Below, one piece after another: positions 1 through 22,882 of a stretch of 64,000 bases of DNA. Position 1 is the first letter of the stretch; the number at the start of each line of letters is the position of its first letter. The position numbers and the translations under genes are program-made. Under the pieces are notes generated by a model. It worked only from the letters and a program-made list of their open reading frames with translations, searched no databases and was not told where the DNA came from. This DNA is from Wuchereria bancrofti (Eukaryota > Nematoda > Chromadorea > Rhabditida > Onchocercidae): NCBI GenBank assembly GCA_005281725.1, contig SSBO01000003.1, forward strand, positions 9,538,797-9,602,796, read 5' to 3'.

Positions 1-294
1 TACAGCATTATGTCGAATTTCAAATAAAATATTAGTATATGATGTTTACTTGATTGAAATTAGTAATGAGCTATTTTTAGTTGTCACATTCTTAGTAATT
101 TCATTTCTCAATCATTTTAACTTATTTCACAATTCACATCAAAATACATTCTTTGATGAAATTCAAATTATAGTAAATTTATTTTTCATGAAATTTATAA
201 ATGAATTTTTTTCAAACAGAAAACTATTTGATCAAATATGTTTTTTTTTTTTTTTCAAAATTTATTAGTTTTAATTTTTAAATATCCTTCTTTC

Positions 295-326
<32 letters not shown>

Positions 327-1792
327 ACTCTCACTCTTTCTCTTTCCGCTCATGAAATTATAAAGTATAATAATTTCAAATGTATTTAACCTACGATGCT
401 TTTAACTTAAATAGTCAATCAACTTGATGAATGTATAAAGAGTTCACTTGTCATTCATTCATATATAAAATGGTTGACAATAATAATAACATCGATAAAA
501 TATATTACTTATCTTTTTGCTTCAGACTCTTTTTTTTTCTTTTCTTTTTTTTTTTAAAAAAAAAAATATTTGTCAAACTATCATTCATTCCTTTATCCTT
601 TTTTAAACATTTACATCTATCATTTAAAAATTTTTTCCAAAAAAAAAAAAAAAGAAAAATTTTGCAAATATGATCAAATCCAGAAAATTAATATTTCTTT
701 TTTCTTTTTCTCCTTTTTTTGTGACATTTCATTTATTTATTGAATTTTATTTTTTACATGCGATATTTGAAATTAATTCATTGTTAAACTTTTTCTTTCT
801 TTAAATTACTAAAATTACAATTGAAAATTTTCCATTTCATTGTAATGCCAGTGAAAGATGATAAAAGTACTATTATTATTATTATTTCTGTTAAAAATAT
901 TTAAATTAACTTATTAAAATTGTAGGAAGTAATTTTTACCAAATTTTATTTGAATGAATAAAATTTCTTTATTTTTATTATCTTTGTTTGAAATTTAAAA
1001 TCTTTTAATATCACTGACTAGCATTACACTAACTAATTTTAAAAATTGTCATTAAATTGCATGACAAAGCATTTGTGAAATAGCTCAGTGCTATATGTTT
1101 CCTATAAAAAGAAAAATTTTTTTCATGAAATAAAAAAAAAAAACAAAATTCCAATATTTCGTTAAAATTTTTTGATGATAGAATAAAATGAGTATAATGA
1201 GAATCATTAAAACTTTAAATATATCACTTTTAAAACTGAAAGTTTTTTTTTTCAATCATTAATTAATATATAAAGAAATGTGAAGAATAAGTAAAAAAAA
1301 CTTGTAAAATTATTCTAAAATTATTCATCTTTTTCTTTCATTTGAAATTTTCCCATAAAACTTATGCAAATTTAACCGAATGTAAATATATTTAATTGCT
1401 TAAGCTATTTTTATGAATATTAAACTTTAAGCAATTTTATACTTTTTCGATTCTAAAATATTTTATGCTAATAAACATAAATAATTCTTTTGAATAATAC
1501 AAGAGAATAATTAAATTAATTTATCATCAAAACAACAACAACAAAAAAAAATTCTTCTTTTCTTCCAAACATTATTTTGTAGCAAAGAATCGTTTAAATG
1601 TACAAAAAAAAGAAAAAAAAAATGATTAATTTGTGGAAGAATGAAAATAAGTTATATTTAGCCAACAAAAAAGATAAATTAATTATTTTTATTTATTTTT
1701 TTTTTTGGACTTAAACTAGTGCAAAATATATAGAATTTTTTTAAATATAAATTTCAATTTTACAGCTATTTTTTTTCAAGCATTATTTTGTA
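1..1792. other. AT-rich intergenic DNA, no gene recognised
   Basis: Both strands are saturated with homopolymer A/T runs and short stop-limited frames. No splice-consistent exon or conserved peptide was found. A (CT)n-rich microsatellite lies near 289-345. The right end leads into the trans-splice acceptor of the first gene. Confidence 0.6.
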
Positions 1793-1799
1793 TTTTTAG
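1793..1799 (+). promoter_or_regulatory. Probable spliced-leader acceptor of the peptide gene
   Basis: A T-rich tract ending TTTTTAG lies 49 bases before the ATG at 1849. No upstream donor or exon is apparent, which is the arrangement expected for a nematode spliced-leader trans-splice site. This is inferred from sequence only. Confidence 0.5.
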
Positions 1800-1848
1800 G
1801 CAAGAAAAAAAGAAATAAATAACTGTGCATCATAAAAATTTTGTTAAT

Positions 1849-2736
1849 ATGTCATCATCTATTCATCATCTATCTGCATTTGTTTTTTGCACATTTTTAC
1901 TAATGGCTCAAGCTGGTACATGGCTATCATTCAGTAAGTTTAATTTTTTAAATTTTTCAAATAATTGAAATAGCTAAAAATAAAAAAGCAAAAAGAAAAA
2001 ATGCTCATTATTTAGTGAATATTTAATTTAATTTATTACCTATTAATTATTCTTATTATGTCACTTATCATTTTGTTATTCAACTTAATTAGTTATTTAG
2101 TTAAATGATAAATGATTGTTATCTTAATTAATTAGCATGTACTATAATACCTTCTTTATTACTTAGCACTTACTTATTTATTAACTTTCAAACTATAATC
2201 ATATCTTTTAAGTTAATAACAATTAGCAAAAGAGTTATCTGTTAATTGCTTAATGAGTTAATTATACTAATGAAGATGGTAAAATTTTACCTTCAAAGTA
2301 ATAAGTAAGATAAGAAATTAAGCAAATTCAATAAGTTAAAGATTTAAAAAAAAAAAAAATTTGATACTGAATACTTTCATCCAAAAAATATTTACAGATC
2401 AGAAAGCACCTAGTGCTAATGATTTGACACCATATGTAATCACTGATAAAGATTTAACAAGTGTTATGAAAATGTGCAAGGAAGAAATTGTAAGTTTAAT
2501 TTTTTTTTAATTAATTTTTTAATTAATAAACTATTCAATTATTAGATTATATTATGATAATATATATTCGTGAAATTTCTAAAAAAAAATGTTAAAATGA
2601 ATGAATGTCAGAATGAATTATAAAATGATAAACATATGAAAGGACAATTATCGGTGAAATTAATTAGATAAAAATAAATATTGATGAAAAGAATAAAAAA
2701 ACTATTACAGAAACGGTTAATAGTGAGAAAGAGGGA

Positions 2737-2768
<32 letters not shown>

Positions 2769-3095
2769 AGAGTACCAAGTTGAAACAAATTTTTTAGTAA
2801 AATTTTGAACAATTTATTCGATACAAAGTTTGTGAATTTTTTTTGAATTATAAAAATTATGGATAATTGAGGCTTATTTTTTTTAAATACTTAAAATGTT
2901 CCAATATTTGACATATTTTACAAGTCTTATCATTGACTTAGAAGAGGACATTTTCCTTTTTTTTTTTTTTTAAATTAAAAAAAAATCCGAGTGAATATGT
3001 GATATTTACAGAATATACCAAGGATGATATCTCGATCAGAACGAAGTTTCGTTGAAATGTGTGCTGCATTGTCAGACCTTATTTCTGGAAGATGA
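1849..3095 (+). CDS. Putative secreted, C-terminally amidated peptide precursor
   Basis: Three exons (1849-1933, 2398-2489, 3012-3095) join in frame with GT-AG introns to give 86 residues. Residues 1 to about 24 form a hydrophobic signal peptide (core SAFVFCTFLLMAQAG). The mature part carries two cysteines, at 55 and 76. A basic stretch (SRSER, 66-70) could be a processing site, and the protein ends in Gly-Arg. That ending is the classic substrate for C-terminal amidation after carboxypeptidase trimming. The likely released peptide, about residues 71-84 (SFVEMCAALSDLIS), did not match any neuropeptide family I know; PDF, calcitonin, elevenin and insulin patterns were considered and do not fit. 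The function as a neuropeptide or hormone is inference. A spliced-leader-like acceptor precedes the ATG. It could instead be a small secreted protein without peptide processing. Confidence 0.62.
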
Positions 3096-5350
3096 TAACT
3101 ATTGATATGATCATTTTTAGCATAAATAATTACAAATGATAAAGAGTTTCTTGATATAGTATTAAAATATCAATTTTAAAAAGAAGAAATCATATGTATT
3201 TTAAAAAAACTCTGAGAATTGAACGTTAACAAATAAACAAACAAACAAAAAAGCCTTAAAAAAAATTGCACAGCAATCACAACTTTGAGCAAGGCTTTTG
3301 TTAAATTTAAATTAATAATTAATTAAATTAAAGACTTATTTTTCTCATAATATATTGCTTCCTTTTTCCATTTTGATAAAATTCTCCTAAAAAAAGAAAT
3401 AAATTTCAATTAAGTTTCTTAAAAATATGAAATTTCATAAACTACAACCAATTTAACCTTTTAAACTTTGAAAAGTTATTGTTAAGAATGTAATTTAAGA
3501 GAATACTCTTTGATTATTTAATTGTTTCTGCTTATTTATGATCTCACAACAATGATAAGTAATATTAGTCTTCATGATAAGTAATATCGATAATGATGAT
3601 GACTATAAATTGCTCGATGAAATATTGTAAAAATAAATGTCAAACTTTTCGAAACATTTAAACACTGGGAATATTCCAGAAAAAAAACTTGAAAAGTAAA
3701 TTCCTGCAGATTATTCCGATATTAAATTTTCCAAATGTGATGATAAACTCATCTTGTCTCATCTTACCTTTACTTATAATTACTTATAATTACTTATATA
3801 TATAAACTCATCTTACCTTTACTTATAATTACTTATAATTTTAAACCACAAACTTAAATTGTAACAAAGTCTGAGTAAACGATCGGCGCAAAACTATATC
3901 TAGCATACGTCAAAAATAAGAAAGCGATTAGAAGTATCTTTACAGCATTCTAGAAAAAAATTGATGAACAAATTCTTTCAAATCCCAAATTCAAATCTCA
4001 AAAAGAAAAAAAAAAAACAATTCAAAGACCAGATGCATGTAGCAACCAAAACTATTTACAATACCATTTTCATAAGTTTATACCATAAATTTTCTTTTGA
4101 CACAAAAAAATTGCGGGATACTGTGATAAAGTGAATTGTCATTTTGTTCAAAATTATTATCAAAATTATTTTAAAATCATTTCAAAATTATTATATATTA
4201 TCGAAATTATTATATCAAAATTATATTATTATTTTCAGATATTCAGAACATATTTTTTTTTTACTTATTTCGTTTCAATTTTGGATAGTGTTTAAATTTT
4301 CCCAGTGATTCCCAGTGACTCATATGCAATCACAATATATTCTTTCTTTCTTTAGCTTTTCAGTCAAATAATAATGCTTTTAGTAAATGTAACTGCTCAC
4401 AATTTTTCAGCTATACCACAAATTTAATTCTTTGCTCTTTTTCAAATTTGGCCATTTCTCAAACTTCTTCTTCCAGAAAGAAAAATAAAATATTCATGTA
4501 AATCACCAGAAAATTTGTTGAGTATTAGGTTAAAAGGGAACATCTGAAAGGTAACATCTGAAAAACATGTTCAAACATCTGAAGAGATGACACAAAGGTG
4601 ACAGACAGTCCATTACATCATTTCACTATTCTATTTTTCATGTACTTGCATGAGCCATATTTCACCGGCTAAAATTGGAGAGTTCAATTTCGATATGCGA
4701 TTTTTGATGGACTTTTAACTAAAGTCATTGTGATACTAAATTTGAAAATCGTTTACTCGTTTACTCATTTAATCTGTTTAAGTAATCAATGTTTAGGTAT
4801 TCGGTGAATTCATTACTCAATTATATGACTTAACTTTGTATGGCATTATCAATGAAGCTAATGATATTAGTATATCAACTAATTTAAATGTACCAAGTAA
4901 CTGGATAATTTCGATACTGACCATTGGTACTTGAAATAATTTAAATCATCGAGGACCTTTTTTGGATTGTCATTTTTTTGCTAATAATTGTCATTTCTTT
5001 TTTTTTTTCTTTGAAATGAAATATTTCAATTTCTGAAGTTCTGAAAAGGTGCATGCGCAGATACGAAAATTGGTTGCAGGAAAATTGTTTATAATATTGG
5101 TTATAAGACTATCTGTTGGCTATATATCCGTGTAACTTTTTGCTGAACTATATTAAAGAATTGGTTTTCCGATATTTCTAGGATATGTAACGTTGATCGT
5201 TGACAATGCTAAATATGAATTCTAACACTCGCATTTTTTAATTTATAAATAAGAACTAATTTATTTAAAGTTTAAGAAAGGCGGATTTTCTTAGCATATG
5301 TTTAAGCATTTCCATATAGTTATGCATCACATTTTTATATCTCATTGTAT
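3096..5350. other. Intergenic region between peptide gene and SEC62
   Basis: No coding exon was recognised on either strand. It holds the 3' UTR of the upstream gene and a 49-bp-period direct repeat (3758-3840). A small cluster of short 'aacatctgaa' direct repeats lies near 4536-4580. The remainder is unremarkable AT-rich sequence and would have to contain the SEC62 promoter. Confidence 0.55.
3758..3840. repeat. Two-copy 49-bp direct repeat
   Basis: A block beginning ctcatcttacctttactt starts at 3758 and again at 3807, each followed by short 'acttataatt' iterations. It is a local tandem duplication with no coding content. Confidence 0.7.
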
Positions 5351-5394
5351 CATTTTCAGAAAATCATTTTTGGTTGCTTTCACGATTAATCGTA

Positions 5395-8300
5395 ATGGCA
5401 GACCGACGTAAAGGTGGAAAAAAAAGAACCATTGATGTAAGTGCTATTTTGATTATTGTATACATATATATTTATATAGTTGATTCATAGATAAATTATA
5501 GAAATCGATAGCAAACAAATAAGGTATTGAATAAAATCAAGGGATTATCAGTATAATTTGGCCAGATCTTTGGAATATGATTTTCCACTGTGGGTGCTGG
5601 CTAAATATCTTCCTTCAGTTATGCTAATTTTTTGAATCAAGTCTTATCTGTCATATTAATTAACGGAAAGTTAAAATATTGCTGAATGATATAGGTCTAC
5701 TCGTTCTTTTTTTTTTTTCAGGCAAATCAAAAGTTGACAAAAGAAGAGGATACTATTGCGCGTTACGTTCGATTCAATTGTCCAACAAAAACAACGATGT
5801 TTGAAGGCAATGAAGTACATTATTTTACTGGTATTAGTTTCCTTTCCTATTGCTTTTTTTGAGAGAAACTCTTTCTTTTATTTTTTTTTTTTTTTTTGCA
5901 GAATCGGACAAATTCATTTTCATTCTGCAAAGAATAGAAGAGCAAAAAAAATACGAATTATAGGGAGAATCACATTGTGTTTTGTAAAACTGATTCACAT
6001 GATAAGACACATGATAAACTGGTTTAATTAGTTTACTTAAAAATAAGTGATTCCGGTTGAGCTTAAATTGTGGACAGTTTAAGGCACAAAAGCAGTTGAC
6101 ACATTGTATGAATCCAAGAAATATGGTCATGCAGCGAAAAATGTGAGATTCACTACACGGCAAGCAGCTGTCATATATATGCGATCACTCCTGGAAAAAG
6201 GGCTATTTTTCCGAGCAAGGAAGCTAGTTCCAAAAAAGAAAGATGACAAGAAGGTTTTCTTTAATGTTTATTTAAAAATCATGTAATATTTTCATTTTTT
6301 GCACATCTATTTTCACAATACAGTTTGTAAGTTATCGAATATAGCAATTTCAGGATCAAAAGGAAAAAGGAGTTGATGTGAACAAATCACCAAAAAAAAG
6401 ATCAGGTAAAAGCGATCAAACTGAAAAGGAAAAAGAGAAACATAAGGAAGAAAAGAAGGAGGAAAGTGATGACAACGACGAAGACAATGGAAAGGAAAAA
6501 GACAAGAAGAAAGTCAGTTTTTTATTTTAATGTTTATTATGGAATATAATTTACCATTTTTATGTTATATTTCCAGGAATCAGAAGAGAAGAAAAAGCGT
6601 AAAATTAAATTAGAACTTCATCAAGAGCAGTCATTTAATGATGCAAACGATGTGTATGTTTGGATTTTTGATCCAACACCTTTATACAAGAAAATTATTG
6701 GTGCTCTTATGGGTTAGTTTATTGTCTATTGTTTACTCGAACTTAACGATACCATAGCTGCATACAATTATGAATAGGAGATTACTGACTTCTCTTTCTA
6801 TTGGCATGTTTGGACTTGATCGATATCAAAAGAAGAAAAAAAAACTTAATATTGTGGAATTGGAGTAGGAGAATCGATGTTCATGTGTTGGAATTACTGT
6901 ACCTTATTCTTGCCTTTACGTTATGCTTAACTAGTAATAATGTTTAGTGCATTTTATTAATGCTTTACTTTAATCCCATTTAGCGATAAATAATATTATT
7001 AAGTGGAAGATTATATGGTTTTCTTTTTTTTCTTCAAATTCTGTTTTGCACCTAATTTTTGCTGCGAAAATATTTTTTGAAATATTTTTTGAGACTTTCA
7101 CTTAATAACATTTTTATGCATTTTATAAAAATCATTTTAGTTTTAGAGTAGAAAGTAGTATCTGAGAAGTCATAAAATCAAAAAGAGGAAAACAAACAAG
7201 CGTATAGATTGATTCATCTTAAATTATTTTAGTACTGGGTACCATCGCGGGTTGTTTATTCCCTCTTTGGCCGATGTGGTTACGTCAAGGCGTTTATTAT
7301 TTATCAGTTTGTGGATTAGCTTGCTTTGGATTGCTCATTGGTGTTGCAGTAGGTGAAATAAAATTTCACTTTTATTCAGTTTTTTTATACTTTTCATTAG
7401 AGAAGAAATTTTTAGGTTTTTTTTTCTTTTTTTATATTTTATTGAATCGTTACAGCTCGGACGATATTATTTGCCATAATTTGGGCAGTGACAATGGGCA
7501 AACATAAATTGTGGTTACTACCTAATTTAACGGAAGATTGTGGTTTCTTTGAATCATTCCAACCTTGGTATACTTATGAGTATTGCTCCAGTGGTAACGC
7601 TGCAAGTAGTAAGAAGAAAAAACGTGATGGGAAAAAGAAATCGGGCAAGTTTTTTCTTTTTTTTTTTGATGTAATTCGAATCAGATTCTTATAATGGATG
7701 CATCGATGTCATATGTTTTTTATTGATCCCAGTAATATTTTTGCTAATGAATATTTATTCAGATGATGAAGAACCGTTGGTGAGTAAAAAAGACATGAAG
7801 AGTGGTGATAGTGACAGTCAGGCAACTGAAATAAATAAAAAAATCGACGAAGAAAAGCAATCTCGAAGAAAAGAAAGTGGAGATGAAAATGCTGATTTAG
7901 ACAATGGTAATGAAAATGATGAAACAGATGAAGAAGCGAATACTACTTCGGATTCGGATGGTCGAAGCAGTCAGGTTACTAATATTCCATTTTTAAAATT
8001 TTGCCTTTTTGAAATTTCATATAAAGTTTACAATTTCATATAAAGTTTCGCAACTAGCAGTGGAAATAGGAAAAAAAAAGTCGAAAAAAACTGTCGAAAA
8101 AAAAACTTTCATTCGTAATTTTATGATTGCTTTCTAGCAGTGCAAAGTTTCATCATTTATTTAACTTCAAGTAACTAAATCGTAATGTTTATTTTAGGGT
8201 GTTAAATTTTATTCTGGATTTTAGTAATAGTGATGTACATTTTTCATGACAATAGATTGTAAACTGATGATAAGATGATAGGAATGAGTAGTATTGTGAA

Positions 8301-8494
8301 AAAAATCGATCATATTTTTGAATAAATGGTGCTAAGACTTTTGCTAAGATTTAATTTGTGTTCAGGAAACGAATGGTTCATTGAATAATGGCGCTGATAT
8401 TGGAAGTGGTGGTAATGGTAGTGATGATCCTAAGATACAATTAAGACGACGTGCTAGGAAAGCAGACGATGATTTCGTACTTGTTGATAAATAA
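5395..8494 (+). CDS. sec-62: Translocation protein SEC62
   Basis: Nine exons: 5395-5436, 5722-5830, 6084-6253, 6354-6512, 6577-6712, 7233-7352, 7456-7644, 7763-7974, 8366-8494. They splice in frame to 421 residues (human SEC62 has 399). SEC62 is an ER-membrane partner of SEC61 and SEC63 and assists post-translational import of small precursors. The cytosolic N-terminal domain shows the family blocks RYVRFNCPTKTTMF and FTTRQAAVIYMRSLLEKG. A lysine-rich linker follows, then VYVWIFDP. Two membrane segments come next: about residues 203-220, with LFPLWP, and about 226-258, with GVYYLSV. KLWLLPNLTEDCGFF follows. The C-terminal tail is acidic. A TTTTCAG acceptor at 5353-5359, 35 bases before the ATG, suggests trans-splicing. 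The donor at 7645 is GC (gcaagt), a GC-AG intron that keeps the frame. AATAAA occurs at 8564. Confidence 0.95.
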
Positions 8495-9792
8495 TTCCGG
8501 TGTAATTAAATATTATCTATTTAAATTTATGCTATTCCACTTTCTAGCAATTATTCTAGGGATAATAAAAAAAAAAAAGAGAAAAATAGGATATTGAAAG
8601 AGCAAAAGTCATTAATATTGCAACTTTTCAATTGATATTTAAAAGTATGCTCTAATGCTTCGAGAAAAAGGAGATCGATTTTTTTGTCTTGATGGGTTGT
8701 AAATAGATAAATTTGGACTCTTTCATCAGCTTATCAATTATTTCGAGCTAATTTATAACCTAGTCATGATTTAATGGTTAGGTATAACCTGATTTTTGTG
8801 ATTTCTCCAGATAATGTCCTGTTTTATCTTAAATTCTTTGAAATTTCTTTTAGCTGCCTATTTTCTTATAACATTTCCAGTTTGATTGTATTCATTTTAC
8901 ATTAAAAAAAAAAAAAAATCAGAGAGTAAAAGAATCTCTTCACCAGTTTTTTTTTCTTGCATAAATTGGTGTTTTTCTTTCTTTTGCTGTATACTTTTGC
9001 TGTGGTGTAAATACTATAATTAAGTGATGCTTTTCATATTTCTTCACAAACAAGCTTTCTACTTTTAAATTATTGCATATATATTTATTTATGTTGTAGG
9101 AATGACTTTTATTTATCATATATTCCTGTAATGAATAGATTTTATCATTGATTCTCTTACATGCATAAAACATGAACGATGAAAGAAAAGTTATCAGAAG
9201 CTAATCTTTGTTTTGCTATTCAGCAATGTAAACATTAATGACAAATGATTTGATGAATAGATGGTAAAATAATTATGGTTAGTTTGTTTTTAAAATTGTA
9301 CTAAAGTTTTTCTTTTTCTAGATAAATTTGAGCTTTGCAGGTACATTTAGTTAATTCGATGTTATAATTTTCATCAGTTAAATTTCTTTAATAAAAATAA
9401 TTTCTTATCTTTATTCTAATCCTTTTTCCATGCATTTTTTTTTCCAATTTTAATAAGCAAAAAAATTGATGAAAGGTATAATATTGAATTAATTCATACT
9501 GTCTATAGATGTATAAGACTTAAAATAAGATAATAGATATGATTAAGTTTTTTTTTTCTAGGCTTAATAATACATTTCTTCTCGCTATTGCACATTTTTC
9601 AAAGATTTCCTTTTTTTCAAAAAAAAAAAAAAAGAAGAACTCTAGATGAGTTGTCTCCGAAATTTCACGAACTCTTTCATTACAAATAAATATGTAATGC
9701 TTTTATTTACAGTTTTCATTTATGATTTAAAGTTTCATATTTATTTTATTATTTCTTAATTGATTAAGTAATTAATTAATTATTCTTTTTAA
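8495..9792. other. Convergent 3' intergenic region
   Basis: SEC62 (plus) and the small minus-strand gene converge here. AATAAA at 8564 is a likely SEC62 polyadenylation signal. I see no exon with usable splice sites or conserved peptide in the rest. Confidence 0.55.
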
Positions 9793-11958
9793 TTACTTTA
9801 ATTTAGCAATACAAATAATCGATTTGGTTGGAATTTGTTGAGCTTTTGCTCTTTGCCAGCATAATAATGCATTAGCATTGTTAATACACCATTGCATACC
9901 AACCAATGTATAAATTATAAGAAAACGATCCTAAAATAAACTAAAAATATTGTTTCTATTTTGAAAGTTATACTAAACAATGATTAAAGTAAGTATTTAA
10001 CAAAATTAAAGTAATTATTTTATCTAATATATTTTATTTTATGTAATTTATGCTTTTATTTTATCTAATATATAAAATATCTAAATGTATTTTATTATTC
10101 TTTTTCAAAAAAACATACGAAATTTCATTACTATATTTTAATATTTTGTAAAAAAAAAGAAAAAAAAATTAGATAAAATAAAATTTGCATTGAAATTTTC
10201 ACTGAAATTTCTTCAAAATTAGTTCACGTTCACGTAACAATTTTAGTTCACGTAACAATTCAAAACGATATTTTTAATTAGCTCAAAGTCAAGACATATA
10301 ATTTAACTATATGGATGCTACAGTTTATCTTAAGTTTTATTTGTAGTGATTAAACAAATAATATTCTTTTTTTCTTCACGACACTACAAAATATCTTTCT
10401 AATCCTACCAATAAGTTTTACTACAAATAAAACTAAAAATTTTATATATCTCTAAAAAAAAAATGTCTCTAAAGAATTAAAATTGTACAAATTTATAAAA
10501 TAAAAATCAAATTAAAAACTTCAAAAGTTTAATAAGTTTATTTATTCTAAGTAAGTGAATAATTTAGCATAAATTTTGATTTATTTCATAACTACATAAA
10601 ACTATATACATCTATAAATTGAAAATTAAATTATAAATATATAAATTATAAATGTAAATATTTGGAAAAAAAAAAGCAAATAATTTATAAAACTAAACCT
10701 TTGTGTAAATTTTTTAAATTTCAATTTGGAAATATCAAAAAATTTTTAAATATTAGTGTAAAAGTTTTTTTTAAAAAAAAAGTATGAAACCGTTGCATTA
10801 ATTTCACAATTATGACGATATACTAGAATGACCGTTTCATGTTCCGGATGTAATATTCCGGCGCAGTCTAGAATACTGATCCGATAATTTGACGTACATT
10901 TAATCTAAAGCTATTTCTATTGAATTGAAATATTGAATTGAAATTGTTTGTACAACTTCTTATGATAATTTAATAAACTGACGTTAATGTGAAGCGATTA
11001 AATATTAAATGTCTAAAATGATTGTTTTTTTTTTTTGGATAATTAATTAAAGTATTATTATTGAATTGAGAATTTTAAATAATAGAAATTTCTTTTTTAA
11101 TTCTTCAAGCATTTTTTTCGAAACTTGTTGACAAATCTTATCAGTCAGTTTGTTTGCATAACAAACATTTCAACAATTAATATAGGAATGTTATCAGAAT
11201 AATCCAATTAAGTTATGATAATCTTAATTTATAACTAAAAAAGAAATAGCACTTAATAATTTATGAAACTTGCAAATTGCAAATTAGGCTAATTAATATT
11301 TTATAATTATTAAAATAATTGTTAATATTGATCTTGCCTTATAAAGGACAGGGAAACTGCTTGAATTACGTAGTATTATTGTTGATGAATCATCTAATTT
11401 TAACTGAAAAAATAAAAAAAAGTTTATCCACCGAATTAATTTACAGTTTTTTTTTTAGTAAAAATAAATATTCAATTTATTAAAAAAGCTATTTGATATA
11501 TAATTATGATCAAAAAATGACAGTAGCATAAGCATTTGTCACTTTAAGTACTAAATCATAAATTTGCTAATCAATCAAAAATTAATTTGCACACTTACTC
11601 AGCAATTAATTAAATTAAACTTTTCTCCCAGTAATTAATTAAATTAAACTTTTCGCTATACGTATATACATCAAATTAAATTGAATTTTTATCTGTTCAA
11701 TTATTTAATCCTTTCCTACCTTATTCAAAAGTGAAATTCATTATTATTCAGACAATAATTTAAAATTATCAATTCATTCGTATATTTTTTAAATTAGTAA
11801 ATTATTTTTTATAATTATTACTAAACTAACAGAATTTGTACTTAATACTAATTGCTTACAGTAATGACAGATGGCAATACATGAAAATCTTTATAATTTT
11901 GTGGTATCTTTGGAAATTCTTCCACACCAAATGCTTCAATTGCACCACTCTCACTCAT
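9793..11958 (-). CDS. Hypothetical 78-residue protein, possible downstream operon member
   Basis: Two exons (11860-11958 and 9793-9930) flank a 1.93-kb intron with a GTAAGC donor and TTTTAG acceptor. Phases match and the model gives 78 residues. The first exon encodes a hydrophilic N-terminus (MSESGAIEAFGVEEFPKIP). The second begins with a partly hydrophobic segment (FLIIYTLVGMQWC) that could be a membrane anchor, followed by a basic stretch (WQRAKAQQIPTK). I do not recognise the family. An AAATAG acceptor lies two bases before the ATG. The start is about 370 bp after the thioesterase stop in the same orientation, so it may be trans-spliced from a polycistronic transcript. The clean splice phases and the short protein with no internal stop support the model; no homology was identified. 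Confidence 0.6.
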
Positions 11959-12330
11959 AGCTATTTAAAAAAATAATTTTTAATTGAAAAATTAAATTTT
12001 ATTTATAGCGAAGGAAGTTAGGCACTTCCATTTTTCAAAAATAGTTTTTTTTATAAATATTTCCATTTATTAATTTATCATAAAAAATACAAGAATTTTT
12101 TGCTATGTAAATTTAATCATACAATAAGATAAATTTTTATTCATACAATAAAAAATTTTAAATGACAATGATAAAATGTATAAATGAAATGAAAAAAAAA
12201 TATACACTGATAAATGATAAATAGATATTTGAGACAAAACATGCAAAAAAAGAATGCTTTTATTTTAGTAATGGAATTATGAATTAATGAAGTTTTCTAA
12301 AATGTAATACGCTACGTGTTTTACGTGAAG

Positions 12331-21270
<8,940 letters not shown>

Positions 21271-21576
21271 TGTGTGAAAAAAAAAAAAAAAATTTGATCA
21301 ATGTATTGTTTACTTTATTATTTTAATTTTCACTCAGAGTTTTGTTATACAAAGTGATAGAGAAGGTTGATGATGTATATAATAAAAGTATTTTAAAAAA
21401 GGTAAACATTACTGAAAGGTAAAAAGTTGACTTTACAAATATGCAATTCTATTTGTCTACTACATTCTTTGCAAAATACTTATAAATAATTATTGGCTAC
21501 AAAATTAGATTCTATTGATTACTATTATAATTATTGTTGATTAATAGTCTTTGGGAATGTATTTCTAAAATTTAAA

Positions 21577-21698
21577 TAATAATAATAATACCAATAGTAA
21601 TATAATAATAGTAATAATAATAATAATAATAACAATAATAATAACAATAGTGACAATAGTAATAAATAATAAATAGTAATAATAATAATAATAATAAA
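21577..21698. repeat. (AAT)n microsatellite
   Basis: An interrupted run of aat/aac/agt trinucleotides spans about 120 bp. Confidence 0.85.
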
Positions 21699-22882
21699 TC
21701 GACTTTTTAAAGTAAATTTATGCAATTTTACTTTTAAATTTGGAAATTATTCTTAAAAAAAATTTTGAATTTACAGAACTCAGTAATAAGAAAAGTTTTT
21801 TTTTTTTTCAATAAAAATTTTAAATTGAATAATAAGAAAAACTTCGTTCAATTTTATTTATGTTTTTGGTTTTTTTTTTTTGTCAGAAGTAACGGCAATA
21901 TTTAGAAATATTTTTACAAACACAAATACATTTATTCAAATAAACTTTTCCTTTTTAATTTATCTTCCATTTCACATTAAAAATTATCAAACAATTACAA
22001 TGCAATATAATCAGTTTTTTCTTTTTTTAATTTTTGTAAACTGACTAATTAGTTTTAACTATTAAAGTTGAAAGAAGTAATCCATATAATAACACACATT
22101 TTATTTCATTCCTATTTTAAATTTTTATTGAAATAAAATGAAACTTTGAATTGTAATAAGAAAAACTTTATTCAAGCTCTTTTTTTTTAAAAAAATTATT
22201 TCTATTTCAAAGTAGATGAGAGAGAGAGAGAGAGAGGGGAAAAAACAAAATTATATAGCAGTTAATCGTCAAAGTTTAAGCATTTTATTAAATTCAGCAA
22301 CATTTTTTAAAATAAATTAAATTGCAATATTAACTTTTTCATTGAAATAAAATATTGTAAAAAAAAGAGAAAATACAAATAAGTGAAATGAAAATTTGTT
22401 TAAATAAAACTAAAAAATAAATAATTGGAAATGGTGTAAATAATACAATTTAAATTAGAATTAACAAAAAAAAAAAATAGATATATAAAGGATTATAAAT
22501 GAAAGAAACAACAAATTGTATTAATGTAATTGGTAAAAAAAAAAAAAATTAAATTTCCTAATATATTTTTCACTCCCAAAAATGTTACTTATTATTACAT
22601 AAATATAACATAAACTAAATTATATTTTCTCTCTCTCTCTTTTTTTTTTTTAAAAAATTTCTATGCGATAAGAAATAACACAATTTCATTTATTTACATC
22701 CATTGCTTATATAGGGAGAATAAATAAAATCCGCAAAAAGAAGAATTTATTCCAAATTCTTCTAGAAAATACATATATTTCACTCAACTAGCTAATATAA
22801 AATATTTGCAGTTCATTTTTTTTTAGAGTTAGAAAATAAATTTTGAAAAATACTAGCAAGAAAAAAGTGTGTATATATTTTA

